Origin: an uncultured Lachnospiraceae bacterium
GTDB lineage: Bacteria; Bacillota; Clostridia; Lachnospirales; Lachnospiraceae
Assembly (NCBI GenBank): GCA_910577765.1
Contig: CAJTOV010000022.1
Span: 1 to 33,043 of the forward strand
Direction: 5' to 3'
DNA length: 33,043 nucleotides
Position numbers and translations under genes: made by a program. Numbering within the stretch: the first letter of the stretch is position 1; the number at the start of each line of letters is the position of its first letter. Shown in pieces: positions 1 to 8,665 of this stretch. The notes beneath the pieces are model-generated. The model worked only from the letters and a program-made list of their open reading frames with translations, was not told the DNA's origin and did not search any database.

Positions 1-4
1 TCCA

Positions 5-53
5 CATCGGGCGGACGCCCGATGCTTCTTGTCCGGCATAGCCGGACAAGAAG
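5..53 (+). repeat. Two-hairpin palindromic repeat, copy A
   Basis: There are two adjacent perfect hairpins. The first has a 9-base stem (CATCGGGCG at 5-13 pairing with CGCCCGATG at 16-24). The second has a 13-base stem (CTTCTTGTCCGGC at 25-37 pairing with 41-53) and a 3-base loop. No T-run follows on either strand, so a standard terminator is unlikely. The same two-hairpin design, with the shared arm CTTCTTGTC/GACAAGAAG and the same GC-rich foot, recurs in inverse orientation at 8666-8717. It is therefore a dispersed repeat. The element may extend left of the window. Positions 61-233 hold no other gene; TATAGT at 127-132 is a possible -10 box for the next gene, without a convincing -35. Confidence 0.7.
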
Positions 54-233
54 ATTCCCCCCCGTGAATAGTAACAAAAAAATCGCATCCAGCAGCTTAC
101 ATCTCGTATTTTCGTGAATTCTGTAGTATAGTAACTATAGACAGACCATATTTCTGCTCCGGAGCCTTTCTGCGCCTTCTTTTTTTGCTGGCTATTAGGC
201 TGCGGCACATGGAAAAGAAACGGGGGATTTCAA

Positions 234-1214
234 ATGCCAGGTTTTACTACCCACTACATTCTCGGCATGAAGGCTTACAATGACCTTCCGGCCAATTCAC
301 TGAAATATATTATTTCCAAATACCGGTGGCTGTACCAGTTAGGACTCCAGGGGCCGGATATATTTTTCTATTACATTCCCGTGCTGCGCCACCGGGATTA
401 CCGCAATGTAGGGTCCTACATGCATGAGCACCATATCCGGGATTTCTTTGCCAACTATCTGAAAGGGCTGGCGGAGATTGATTCCCGGCAGCAGCGGGAG
501 GAGGGGCTGGCCTATTTCTGCGGGTATCTGTGCCATTACATCGGGGATTCCATCTGCCACCCCTACGTGTACGGGCGCATCGGCTATGATGCCAAAGCGC
601 CTACTTCCCAGGCCCACGGGCGCCATGCGGCCCTGGAGAATGACCTGGACGCCATTCTTCTGTGGAAATACAAAAAGAAAAAGCCGTCCCAGTTCAACCA
701 GACGGCTACGATCTGCCTTAACGGCATGGAGATGCAGTTTATCTCCCGTTTTCTTGCGGACATTATCAATGAGACCTATTATCCCATTACCTACAGCAAC
801 AACTTCCAGGTCTCATCCAGCATGGTGTACCGGTCCATCATGGCGCTGCGGTTCGGCTGCCGGACCCTGGCGGACCCCAAGGGGTCCAAGCGGGACAAAA
901 TTGCCTTTGTGGAGCAGCTCTTCCTGAACAATCCGGTGGCTTCCACCAAGCTGGTTACCGATGATATCTCCGATCCCCGCCAGAGTCTGAATCTGGACCA
1001 TGAGACCTGGTGCAATCCCTGGGACCGGCGGCTGGCGTCCCAGGCCTCCTTCCCGGAGCTGTTCCGCCAGTGCCTGGCCCGCTGCAGCAGTGTGTACGGA
1101 ATTCTCAACAACGATATCATCGGCTCCCGCAATGCCCCCCGGCTGGAGGTCCTGCGGCTTTTAGATGAGCTGGGCAGCTACTCCTATCACAGCGGGCTCC
1201 ATGTGGAAGACTAG
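234..1214 (+). CDS. Zinc-dependent phospholipase C family protein
   Basis: This 326-residue protein resembles the zinc-dependent phospholipase C / S1-P1-like fold (Pfam Zn_dep_PLC). The family's histidine pattern is visible: TTHYILG near residue 6, LGLQGPDIFFYY near 36-48, MHEHHIRDFF near 63-72, and a CHYIGDSICHPYVYG segment near 100-114. Those histidines and aspartates would bind the metal cluster. No signal peptide is evident, unlike the secreted clostridial alpha-toxins, so a cytoplasmic or unconventional role is more likely than toxin activity. The start has a G-rich ribosome site (CGGGGGA) seven bases upstream. The gene converges on the next one with only 12 bases between stop codons. 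The substrate cannot be told. Confidence 0.75.
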   Translation: MPGFTTHYILGMKAYNDLPANSLKYIISKYRWLYQLGLQGPDIFFYYIPVLRHRDYRNVGSYMHEHHIRDFFANYLKGLAEIDSRQQREEGLAYFCGYLCHYIGDSICHPYVYGRIGYDAKAPTSQAHGRHAALENDLDAILLWKYKKKKPSQFNQTATICLNGMEMQFISRFLADIINETYYPITYSNNFQVSSSMVYRSIMALRFGCRTLADPKGSKRDKIAFVEQLFLNNPVASTKLVTDDISDPRQSLNLDHETWCNPWDRRLASQASFPELFRQCLARCSSVYGILNNDIIGSRNAPRLEVLRLLDELGSYSYHSGLHVED

Positions 1215-1226
1215 TACATCGTTGCA

Positions 1227-2579
1227 CTAGCGGATCACCTGGTCCCCGTCTTTGGTACAGTAGTGAAGCTGGACGCCCAGGCGGCCCATCCAGGTCTTGG
1301 TAGCTGGTATGGTGTACCGGGCGCCGGAATTGTCCCAGAGCCACTGGGGAGTGGGCCACAGGCAGATGCTGGGGCGGATGGCCTGGTACACGGCCTCGCT
1401 GACCCCGTTCTGGCCATGGTGGGCCATCTGGACAATGTCGGACTTAAGGGCTTCCGGGCCTGCTTCCGCCAGCAGCCGGTTGCCTCCTTCCTCGGCCATA
1501 TCCCCCAGGAAGAGAATGGATCTGCCGTTGACATAGGCTTTGTACACAATGCCTGCGTTGTTTCCTTTGCTGCTGCCCAGTTCATACCGGTCATTCATCA
1601 CCTGGATGGTCACGTCGTCCACCTGGATGGTCTGGCCCCGGCTGACCTGGTGAAGCATGGTCTGGGGAAGACCGGCAAAGGTGCCGATGATGCTGTGGGC
1701 CATGGTCACCTCCGCCGGATCATGGACCGTGTACCACTCCGGTGCGGCAAAGGAGTAGTAAATGCCGTCGATGGTGATGCCGGAGGCCTGTCCCGCTGCC
1801 TCGTCCTGAAGGATCTGGTACAGGGCGCCTGCATGGTCCCCGTGGGGATGGGTGATCAGCCAGGCAGCCACACGACCGCCTCTGGCCTGGATCTGGCTGC
1901 GCAGGTAGGCTGCGTCGGCCCCCAGGCCGCCGTCCACCACAATCAGGCTTCCCTGGCTGGTTTCCAGAAGCACGGAGAGCATCTGGCTCTCACTCTGGGA
2001 CTTTAACATGGTCAGGGTAGCGCCGCCTAAAATGGCATCCTGGGGCGGAGCGGACTTCTCACCTTCGGTGACAATGGTGCCGTAGGTGGAAGGGCCCGGG
2101 TTCTGGGGCTGGGTCTGGCCTGCGGTAACGGTACCGGTGCTGGTGAGGCCGGAGGCAGGCTGGATTTCCGCCGGGGACACCGGGGTGCCTCCGGATACGG
2201 GCTGGACCACGCCGGGAGCCTCCGGGGTGCCTCCGGATACGGGCTGGACTCCGCCGGAGGCTTCCGGAGTGCCGCCGGATACAGGCTGGACTCCGCCGGG
2301 GGCTTCCGGGGTGCCCACGGATGCGGACTGGACTCCGCCGGGAGCTTCCGGCACTCCGGATACCGTATTCCGGATACTGCCGGGAAATGCCGGAATGCCT
2401 ATGGTTCTTGCCTGTATGGCGCCGTCTCCTTCCAGGGTACTGTCCCCCCCTTCTATCACGGCATATGCCGTCACACTCTGCGGGGCCGCATAGGCGGCCA
2501 TGGGGGCCGTAGCCGCAGACATGGCCAGCCCAGCGGCCAGCACCGTTCCAAGCCATGTCCTGTTTCCTCTGTTTTCCAT
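1227..2579 (-). CDS. Secreted metallo-beta-lactamase-fold hydrolase with repeat linker
   Basis: The 450-residue product starts with a signal peptide: a basic start, a hydrophobic stretch at about 10-30, and a likely cut after AYA near 31. Next comes a Pro/Gly/Val-rich linker containing five 14-residue repeats (about 75-144), then a metallo-beta-lactamase domain (about 180-450). The HPHGDH metal motif sits at 244-249. Later ligands are suggested by FLGDMAEEG and AHHGQNG. The domain most resembles the ComEC-type MBL hydrolases often found as extracellular proteins in Firmicutes; the substrate is unknown (nucleic acid or phosphoester are options). The ribosome site GAGAGG lies about 8 bases before ATG. 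The repeat linker may span the cell wall. Confidence 0.75.
   Translation of the reverse strand: MENRGNRTWLGTVLAAGLAMSAATAPMAAYAAPQSVTAYAVIEGGDSTLEGDGAIQARTIGIPAFPGSIRNTVSGVPEAPGGVQSASVGTPEAPGGVQPVSGGTPEASGGVQPVSGGTPEAPGVVQPVSGGTPVSPAEIQPASGLTSTGTVTAGQTQPQNPGPSTYGTIVTEGEKSAPPQDAILGGATLTMLKSQSESQMLSVLLETSQGSLIVVDGGLGADAAYLRSQIQARGGRVAAWLITHPHGDHAGALYQILQDEAAGQASGITIDGIYYSFAAPEWYTVHDPAEVTMAHSIIGTFAGLPQTMLHQVSRGQTIQVDDVTIQVMNDRYELGSSKGNNAGIVYKAYVNGRSILFLGDMAEEGGNRLLAEAGPEALKSDIVQMAHHGQNGVSEAVYQAIRPSICLWPTPQWLWDNSGARYTIPATKTWMGRLGVQLHYCTKDGDQVIR
2148..2357 (-). repeat. Five tandem 42-base repeats inside the MBL gene
   Basis: Five in-frame units of 42 bases each encode a 14-residue motif close to GTPEAPGGVQPVSG. 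The middle three are nearly identical and the outer two diverge. The unit length is a multiple of three, so copy-number change would keep the reading frame. It forms the low-complexity linker between the signal peptide and the hydrolase domain. Confidence 0.85.
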
Positions 2580-2618
2580 ATTCTACACCTCTCTCGTATC
2601 ACTCTGGTTCGGACTTCC

Positions 2619-2647
2619 ATTATACACAGGCTTACCCTCTGCAGACA
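2619..2647 (-). promoter_or_regulatory. Probable promoter of the MBL-fold gene
   Basis: Read on the minus strand there is a perfect TATAAT (2619-2624) 39 bases before the ATG at 2579. The -35 region at the 17-base spacing is poor (TGTCTG, 2642-2647). The position suits a short leader. Confidence 0.4.
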
Positions 2648-2759
2648 CTCAGACCTGCCTGAACCGTTTCCTGCTGTGTTTTCAACAGAGACATTTTACC
2701 AGAGACTTTTTGTTTTTGATAGGGGTTTTAGGGATTTGTCAGAAAATCGTCAGAAATGG

Positions 2760-2788
2760 TTGCATTTTCAAATTCCATGTGTTATTAT
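2760..2788 (+). promoter_or_regulatory. Probable promoter of the BCCT transporter gene
   Basis: TTGCAT (2760-2765) and TATTAT (2783-2788) are spaced by 17 bases in an AT-rich stretch that stands out from the GC-rich surroundings. The leader would be about 70 bases and ends in the strong ribosome site AAGGAGG before the ATG at 2864. The 2580-2863 gap therefore carries divergent promoters and no gene. Confidence 0.5.
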
Positions 2789-2863
2789 GTTCAATATATT
2801 TCAATTTTAATATTTTTTGAACATTCAGGGCTTCCACATGTTCAAGTAAGGAGGTATTGAGAT

Positions 2864-4399
2864 ATGCGCGATACAAATACATCCGGCAGGCAGCCTTCCC
2901 TGCACCGCCAGATTGACTGGTTTACCACGCTGGTTCCCTTTTTCTGTATCCTTGCCCTGTGCGTCTGGTTCGTGGCGGACCCGGGGACTTCTTCCGGCTG
3001 CATTGCCGCGGTCCGGGCCTTTCTGGGGGATACTCTGGGAAGCTATTATCTGATCATAGGGCTGGGGGTCTTTGTCTGTTCCTTATATATGGCATTTTCC
3101 CGCTATGGCCGGATCCGCCTGGGGCAGGAGGATAAGCCCAGATATTCCAATTTCAGCTGGGGAGCCATGATCTTCACGGCAGGGCTGGCAGCGGATATTC
3201 TGTTCTATTCCTGCTGTGAGTGGATGCTCTATGCCGCGGAACCCCGGATCAGGGAGCTGGGCAGTGTCCAGGACTGGGCCTCTGCCTATCCGCTGTTCCA
3301 CTGGGGTCCGATTCCCTGGGGATTCTACATGGTACTGGGTACGGCCTTCGGCTTCATGATCCATGTGCGCAAAAGAAACCGGCAGAAATATTCCGAGTCC
3401 TGCCGGGCGCTTCTTGGCAGCCGGGTGGACGGACTGGCCGGAAAGGCCATTGACCTGGTAGCCGTGTTTGCCCTGCTGGCCGGTACGGCCACTACCTTTT
3501 CCCTGGCTACGCCCCTGCTGGCCCAGGTAATCAGCAGGCTCACAGGCATTCCCCAGTCTTCCATGCTCAGTATCGGGCTGCTGGTGGTGGTGTGCGCCAT
3601 CTATACCTGCTCCGTGTGCTTTGGCATGAAGGGCATCCAGGTCTCGGCATCCTGCTGTATGTATCTGTTCTTTGCCCTGCTGGCCTATGTGTTCTTTCTG
3701 GGCGGGGAGACCCGCTACATTGTGGAGACCGGGATCACGGCCCTGGGAACCGTAGCCCAGAATTTCATCGGTCTGGCCACCTGGACCGATTCCCTGCGGA
3801 CGTCCTCCTTTCCCCAGAACTGGACCATCTTCTACTGGGCTTACTGGATGGTATGGTGTGTTGCGACGCCCTTTTTCATCGGAGCCATCAGCCAGGGGCG
3901 GACCATCCGGCAGACCATTCTGGGAGGATACGTTTACGGGCTGGCCGGAACCTTTACCTCCTTTATCATTCTGGGCAACTACGGACTGGGGCTGCAGATG
4001 CACGGGAAGCTGGATATAATGGCAGCCTATGCCCTGGACGCAGACCTGTATGGGGCCATTGTCTCCATTCTGGAACAGCTTCCTCTGCCCGGACTGGTGC
4101 TGGTGCTGCTGGTGCTCTGTATGGTCACCTTCTACTCCACGTCCTTTGATTCCATTACCCTGGTGGCCTCTTCCTACTCCTACAGGGAGCTGGACCATGA
4201 CCAGGTGCCGGACAAACGGGTGAAGCTGTTCTGGGCCCTGTTCCTGATCCTGCTGCCCATTGCCCTTTTGTTTTCCGAGAACTCCATGGCCAGCCTTCAG
4301 TCTGTGTCCATTATCGCGGCATTTCCGGTGGGAGGAATCATGGTACTGATTATTGCCAGCTTTTTTAAGGATGCGGGGGCGTATCTGGAGGGGAGGTAG
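2864..4399 (+). CDS. BCCT-family (betaine/carnitine/choline) transporter
   Basis: This is a 511-residue protein with about twelve hydrophobic segments, the usual length for the BCCT family of secondary transporters. A tryptophan-rich family signature is visible as NWTIFYWAYWMVW followed by ISQGRTIR around residues 322-350; the latter matches the conserved segment after TM8. The ligand is probably a quaternary ammonium compound such as glycine betaine, carnitine or choline, but the substrate-box tryptophans cannot be assigned safely. No choline or carnitine catabolic genes are adjacent. The start follows a strong GGAGG site. Its stop lies four bases from the stop of the convergent glycosyltransferase gene, leaving no room for a separate terminator. 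Confidence 0.85.
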   Translation: MRDTNTSGRQPSLHRQIDWFTTLVPFFCILALCVWFVADPGTSSGCIAAVRAFLGDTLGSYYLIIGLGVFVCSLYMAFSRYGRIRLGQEDKPRYSNFSWGAMIFTAGLAADILFYSCCEWMLYAAEPRIRELGSVQDWASAYPLFHWGPIPWGFYMVLGTAFGFMIHVRKRNRQKYSESCRALLGSRVDGLAGKAIDLVAVFALLAGTATTFSLATPLLAQVISRLTGIPQSSMLSIGLLVVVCAIYTCSVCFGMKGIQVSASCCMYLFFALLAYVFFLGGETRYIVETGITALGTVAQNFIGLATWTDSLRTSSFPQNWTIFYWAYWMVWCVATPFFIGAISQGRTIRQTILGGYVYGLAGTFTSFIILGNYGLGLQMHGKLDIMAAYALDADLYGAIVSILEQLPLPGLVLVLLVLCMVTFYSTSFDSITLVASSYSYRELDHDQVPDKRVKLFWALFLILLPIALLFSENSMASLQSVSIIAAFPVGGIMVLIIASFFKDAGAYLEGR

Positions 4400-4403
4400 G
4401 GAA

Positions 4404-5327
4404 CTACAGGTTCCGCTTCTCCTCCACAATATATATGGGCCTGTCCTTCAGCTCGCTGAACAGCACCGCAATATACTCCCCGATGATCCCGACAATGATA
4501 AAGAGAATGGCAAACATAAAGCAGTTCAGGATCACAATGGTGGTGTAGCCGCTGGGGGCGCCCTGGCGGGTCAGGAGGGTGTAGACCATCACCGCCACCC
4601 CCATAAGGGCGGCCAGGATGCCTGCATAGATACCTAACTTTAAGGGCAGGTTGGAAAAACACATAATGGTATTGACGGAGAAGGCCAGCAGCTTGCGGAT
4701 GCTGTACTTGCTCTCTCCGGCCACCCGGTCCCCGGCCTCGTAGGTAATCACCGCCTTCTGAAAGCCGATGCTCTGGACATACCCCCTGAGAAAGCGGACC
4801 CGCTCCCGGTAGTTTTCCCGGAGCACATCAGCTGCCTGCCGGGAGACGGCGAAGAAGTCGGAGGCATTGGGCTCAAACTTCACGTCGGACAGGGTATTGA
4901 TCAGGGCGTAGAACCCGGATGAGGTAATGTTCTTTATGAGGCCTGCGGAAGGATTCTTTGTCCGGACCATACTGATGACACCGCAGCCTTCCTCCAGCTT
5001 CTTCACAATCTCCACCAGGCATTCCGGCGGGTGCTGCAAATCTGCATCCATACAGACCATAGCGTCCCCGGCAGCATGGTCAATGCCTGCGATCATGGCC
5101 GCCTCGTGGCCGAAATTCCTGGAAAATCCCAGCACCTTCACCCTGGGGTCCTCCCGGGAAAGGCGGCGCAGATACGCCATGCTGCCATCCTGGCTTCCGT
5201 CGTTGACAAACAAAAGCTCATAGTCCCAGTCCAGGGACTCTAAGACGGATCTGGCGGCTTTATAAAACATGGGCAGTGCCTGCTCCTCATTGTACACAGA
5301 CACTACCACGGAAAGCATCTTACACAT
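4404..5327 (-). CDS. Family 2 glycosyltransferase, polyprenyl-phosphate sugar synthase type
   Basis: This 307-residue protein has the GT2 fold of DPM1/GtrB-like enzymes, which move a sugar from a nucleotide sugar to undecaprenyl phosphate on the inner face of the membrane. Visible motifs are VVVSVYNEE (residues 6-14), VNDGSQDGS (about 40), MDADLQHPPE (about 92-101, the metal-binding DxD-like site) and RFLRGYV (about 182). Two C-terminal membrane helices (about 230-255 and 264-290) anchor it, as is typical of GtrB/ArnC-type enzymes. It is the last gene of the glycan operon, 11 bases after licD, with ribosome site AAAGGAG. It probably supplies lipid-linked sugar to the GT-C-like membrane proteins upstream; that link is inferred. 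Confidence 0.85.
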   Translation of the reverse strand: MCKMLSVVVSVYNEEQALPMFYKAARSVLESLDWDYELLFVNDGSQDGSMAYLRRLSREDPRVKVLGFSRNFGHEAAMIAGIDHAAGDAMVCMDADLQHPPECLVEIVKKLEEGCGVISMVRTKNPSAGLIKNITSSGFYALINTLSDVKFEPNASDFFAVSRQAADVLRENYRERVRFLRGYVQSIGFQKAVITYEAGDRVAGESKYSIRKLLAFSVNTIMCFSNLPLKLGIYAGILAALMGVAVMVYTLLTRQGAPSGYTTIVILNCFMFAILFIIVGIIGEYIAVLFSELKDRPIYIVEEKRNL

Positions 5328-5338
5328 GGAACACTCCT

Positions 5339-6187
5339 TTATGACAGCCCATCATCCACCCGGATCTGCATATCCGAGTGGGACGGTACCCGCTGGTCTT
5401 TTGGCGGAAGCTTCCGGTAGTCCCCATAGATCCAGGTCAGCACCTGGTCCCAGTGCTTCGGGGCCATCAGTTTCGTATCTTCAAAATCCAGATCCACCAC
5501 CTCCTGGCACCACTCCTTCTGAAGGGTCACATAGAGATAGTCGGGCTGGTAATTGCTGTAGTAGCGCAGAGAGCTTCTGCACCGGCGGTCTTTCACAGCC
5601 ACCAGGTGCTGGAGACGGAAAATAAGCTTTAAGGGAACCACCTTTCCCACGGTAGCCAGCCCGCCGACCGCCAGCTTGTGGAACAGGCTGTATTTGCTGT
5701 AATCCAGGTGGTGGCGGTGGCCCATGGCCATGCCGTAGAGGGTCTTGTGCATCAGCAGGGTGACAGTGGATGCCGCCTTGTTCCCGGGCAGCCGGTCAAT
5801 GGTAAACAGGTCCACCCACAGGTGATTCAGCTTTCCCTCATAGTAGTCCATTTCCTCCGAGTCCTGCATGGTCCGGCTGTTCCTGTAAATGATCCGGGCC
5901 GTAAAGTCATAGAAGGCGGTGCCCCGCCGGAAGGAATCCGGGGTCAGAAGCTCCATGCCCTCCGGCAGCTCCCGGCGGACCACCTTCATAAAGGCATCAT
6001 AGTTGGGCCGGGTAAATGCCACGTCCGCGTCGTCGTCCCAGGGGATAAAGCCCTGGTGCCGGACCGCACCCAGAAGGGTGCCGGCGTCCAGCATGTACCG
6101 GATCTTATATTTCCGGCAGATCCGGTCAATCTCTTTCAATATAGTCAGGTTCGCACGGTGAACCTGGGTCAGGTCGTATTGGTTCAT
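5339..6187 (-). CDS. LicD-family phosphotransferase
   Basis: The 282-residue protein carries the LicD signature in its first 65 residues: CRKYKIRYML, then GTLLGAVRHQG (about 36-46) and PWDDDADVAF (about 49-58). LicD proteins are nucleotidyltransferase-fold enzymes that transfer phosphocholine or other phospho-groups, including phospho-sugars, onto cell-surface glycans. The donor cannot be read here: no choline kinase or CDP-choline gene is in the window, so phosphocholine is not assured. The ATG overlaps the end of rfbH by four bases (ATGA), which suggests translational coupling. Confidence 0.85.
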   Translation of the reverse strand: MNQYDLTQVHRANLTILKEIDRICRKYKIRYMLDAGTLLGAVRHQGFIPWDDDADVAFTRPNYDAFMKVVRRELPEGMELLTPDSFRRGTAFYDFTARIIYRNSRTMQDSEEMDYYEGKLNHLWVDLFTIDRLPGNKAASTVTLLMHKTLYGMAMGHRHHLDYSKYSLFHKLAVGGLATVGKVVPLKLIFRLQHLVAVKDRRCRSSLRYYSNYQPDYLYVTLQKEWCQEVVDLDFEDTKLMAPKHWDQVLTWIYGDYRKLPPKDQRVPSHSDMQIRVDDGLS

Positions 6188-7524
6188 AATGTTTCCAGCG
6201 CCTCATGAATGGTCTTTGCCATATAATCCGTCATCTCATCGGTCATCCCCGGGTAGACTCCCACCCAGAAGGTATCCCGCATGATCCGGTCTGTCACATC
6301 CAGGCCGCCCACGATCCGGTAGCCCTCCCGGGCAGCCCGCATCTGGTCGAAGCAGGGATGCTTTGTTAAGTTGCCTGCAAAGAGCATCCGGGTCTGAACC
6401 CCTTTCTCCTCCACATACCGGACAAGGGCATTCCGGTCCACGCCTTCCCGGCAGGTTATGAGAAAGCCGAACCAGCTTGGCCGGGAATCCGGGCAGGCTT
6501 CCGGCAGAATCAGCCTGTCCCTGGTATCTTCCAGGGCATTCCACAGCCGCTTAAAGTTGTGGCGGCGCCTTTCAACAAAGCCCGGAAACTTGTCGATCTG
6601 GGCACAGCCAATGGCTGCCTGCATGTCCGTGGCCTTGAGATTGTAGCCAAAGTGGGAATACACATATTTGTGGTCATAGCCCAGGGGAAGCTGGCCGTAC
6701 TGGCGGTCAAACCGGTGGCCGCACAGATTGTCCCGGCCCGAAGGGCAGACACAGTCCCGGCCCCAGTCCCGGAAAGAACGGATAATCTTGTGAAGCAGGG
6801 GATTGTCCGTGTAAATGGCGCCGCCTTCTCCCATGGTCATATGATGGGGCGGATAGAAGCTGGAGGTGCCGATGTCGCCTACGGTTCCGGTGAAATGCTC
6901 CTGGCCGTCCAGGGTATACCGGCTGCCCAGGGCATCGCAGTTGTCCTCCACCAGCCATAGTCCGCAGCGGTCACAGAATGCCTTTACGGCCTTTAAGTCA
7001 AAGGGATTGCCCAGGGTGTGGGCGATCATGACGGCTTTGGTTTTGTCCGAGCAGGCGTCCTCCAGACGGGTCACGTCAATATTGTACTGGGGAATGGTCA
7101 CGTCCACAAATACCGGCACGGCGCCATACTGGATCACCGGCGTCACGGTGGTGGGAAAGCCTGCGGCCACGGTGATCACCTCATCCCCGGGACGGATCTG
7201 GCGCTCTCCCAGGAGAGGGGAGGTCAGGGCCATAAATGCGCCTAAGTTGGCGGAGGAGCCGGAGTTGACCAGGGAGCAGTACTTTACTCCCAGATACTTT
7301 GCCAGCTTGCCCTCGAATTCATCGGTGTACCGCCCGGAGGTCAGCCAGAACTCCAGGGCGCTGTCCACCAGGTTCACCATCTCCTGGCTGTCATATACCC
7401 GGGAGGCGTAGGGAATCCGGTCCCCTTCCTCATAGGGTTTCTTATTTTTAATATGATAGGTTTCGCAATATCCGGCTACCAGGTCAAGGATCTCCTGGCG
7501 GGCCTGCTGCTGTGTCTTTTCCAT
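6184..7524 (-). CDS. rfbH: CDP-4-keto-6-deoxy-D-glucose 3-dehydrase (E1, PLP and Fe-S)
   Basis: This 446-residue protein belongs to the DegT/DnrJ/EryC1/StrS fold. It has histidines (H227-H228 in FYPPHHMTMGEGG) where aminotransferases carry the PLP-binding lysine. That swap is the hallmark of RfbH/DdhC/AscC dehydrases, which remove the C3 hydroxyl with PMP and a [2Fe-2S] cluster. Candidate cluster cysteines are C196 (EDNCDALG) and the C-x-C-x7-C set at 258, 260 and 268. The family needs a partner flavin/iron-sulfur reductase (E3, RfbI/AscD type); none lies in this window. It sits 34 bases after rfbG, with GGAG before the start. The product is CDP-4-keto-3,6-dideoxy-D-glucose. Confidence 0.93.
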   Translation of the reverse strand: MEKTQQQARQEILDLVAGYCETYHIKNKKPYEEGDRIPYASRVYDSQEMVNLVDSALEFWLTSGRYTDEFEGKLAKYLGVKYCSLVNSGSSANLGAFMALTSPLLGERQIRPGDEVITVAAGFPTTVTPVIQYGAVPVFVDVTIPQYNIDVTRLEDACSDKTKAVMIAHTLGNPFDLKAVKAFCDRCGLWLVEDNCDALGSRYTLDGQEHFTGTVGDIGTSSFYPPHHMTMGEGGAIYTDNPLLHKIIRSFRDWGRDCVCPSGRDNLCGHRFDRQYGQLPLGYDHKYVYSHFGYNLKATDMQAAIGCAQIDKFPGFVERRRHNFKRLWNALEDTRDRLILPEACPDSRPSWFGFLITCREGVDRNALVRYVEEKGVQTRMLFAGNLTKHPCFDQMRAAREGYRIVGGLDVTDRIMRDTFWVGVYPGMTDEMTDYMAKTIHEALETL

Positions 7525-7558
7525 AATGATTGTTCTCCGTCTAATAGCAGATTTTTGA

Positions 7559-8623
7559 TTATTCCAGTCCGTATGCCCGGATCTGCCGGTCCATCACTGC
7601 CAGCACATCCTCCCCGGCCAGATATGCCCTGGACCAGGCAACAGTCTCCTCCAGAGCCTCCCGGATGTGCCACCGGGGTTTCCAGCCCAGGGTATGCTTG
7701 ACTTTGGAGCAGTCCAGCTTGAGAAAGTTTGCCTCGTGGGGGCCTCCGTCGTGACGGTTCACCCAGTGGGCCTGGCCGCCCCACAGTTCACAGAACAGGG
7801 TCACCAGCTCCCCGGTGGTCACACAGTCGCACTCGTCCGGGCCGATGTTGTAGCAGCCCTGGTACCTGCCGTCCCCATACTGGCGCTGTGCGATCTGGAG
7901 ATAGGCAAACAGCGGCTCCAGCACATGCTGGAAGGGACGGGTGGAGTAGGGATTGCGGACCACGATCTCCTGGCCTGCCGCCATGGCACGGACACAGTCG
8001 GGAATGATCCGGTCATTGGCAAAATCCCCGCCGCCGATGACATTGCCGGCACGGGCCGTGGAAATGGCGCACCGCCCGTCCTGGAAAAAGGATTTCTGGT
8101 AGCTGTGGGTCACCAGCTCGGAGCAGGACTTGCTGTTGGAGTATGGATCGTAGCCGTCCAGGGGATCGCATTCCCGGTAGCCGTATTCCCACTCTTTATT
8201 CTCGTAGACCTTGTCCGTGGTCACATTGACCATGGACCTGACACAGGGGAACAGGCGGACGCATTCCAGCACGTTGACCGTTCCCATAACATTGGTCTCA
8301 TAGGTGCAGACCGGGTCCCGGTAGGAATCCCGCACAATGGGCTGGGCGGCCAGGTGCAGGACGATCTCCGGCTGTACCTGCCCAAAGACCTGCTTTAAAT
8401 GTTCCAGGTCCCGCACATCCCCAATAACGGAATCCACATAATCCCCCAGGCCTGCCAGGTCTGCCAGGGACGGGTCTGTAGGAGCCTTAAGGGCATAGCC
8501 GGTAACCTTGGCCCCGGCCAGGGCCAGAATCCGGCACAGCCAGGCACCCTTAAAACCGGTGTGGCCGGTAACCAGGACCCGGCGGCCCTGGTAAAATTCT
8601 TTGCATGTTTCCAGATTATACAT
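7559..8623 (-). CDS. rfbG: CDP-glucose 4,6-dehydratase
   Basis: This is a 354-residue short-chain dehydrogenase/reductase-fold enzyme that turns CDP-D-glucose into CDP-4-keto-6-deoxy-D-glucose. The nucleotide-binding loop GHTGFKG is at 20-26 and the YSNSK (YxxxK) catalytic pair at 161-165, preceded by TTDKVY near 135-140. Length and motifs fit RfbG/DdhB rather than the dTDP-glucose enzyme RfbB, and the flanking rfbF and rfbH support that. The ribosome site is GAGAGG. The palindromic element at 8666-8789 separates it from rfbF, unlike the otherwise tight spacing in this operon. Confidence 0.93.
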   Translation of the reverse strand: MYNLETCKEFYQGRRVLVTGHTGFKGAWLCRILALAGAKVTGYALKAPTDPSLADLAGLGDYVDSVIGDVRDLEHLKQVFGQVQPEIVLHLAAQPIVRDSYRDPVCTYETNVMGTVNVLECVRLFPCVRSMVNVTTDKVYENKEWEYGYRECDPLDGYDPYSNSKSCSELVTHSYQKSFFQDGRCAISTARAGNVIGGGDFANDRIIPDCVRAMAAGQEIVVRNPYSTRPFQHVLEPLFAYLQIAQRQYGDGRYQGCYNIGPDECDCVTTGELVTLFCELWGGQAHWVNRHDGGPHEANFLKLDCSKVKHTLGWKPRWHIREALEETVAWSRAYLAGEDVLAVMDRQIRAYGLE

Positions 8624-8665
8624 TTTGGTTTAACATCCTCTCGTAGTGATATTACCGACGGGTAT

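Noticed and set aside
1..60. Hairpins at the left edge as a rho-independent terminator
   Set aside because: No T-run on either strand, and the same structure recurs at 8666-8717 inside an operon, so a dispersed repeat fits better.
2148..2357. Regular repeats as a CRISPR array
   Set aside because: Units are contiguous, in frame and translated, with no unique spacers.
3083..4429. A 448-residue minus-strand open frame opposite the BCCT gene
   Set aside because: It is rich in His, Gln, Gly and Pro with no domain or ribosome site. The plus-strand frame is a clear transporter, so this is a GC-rich shadow.
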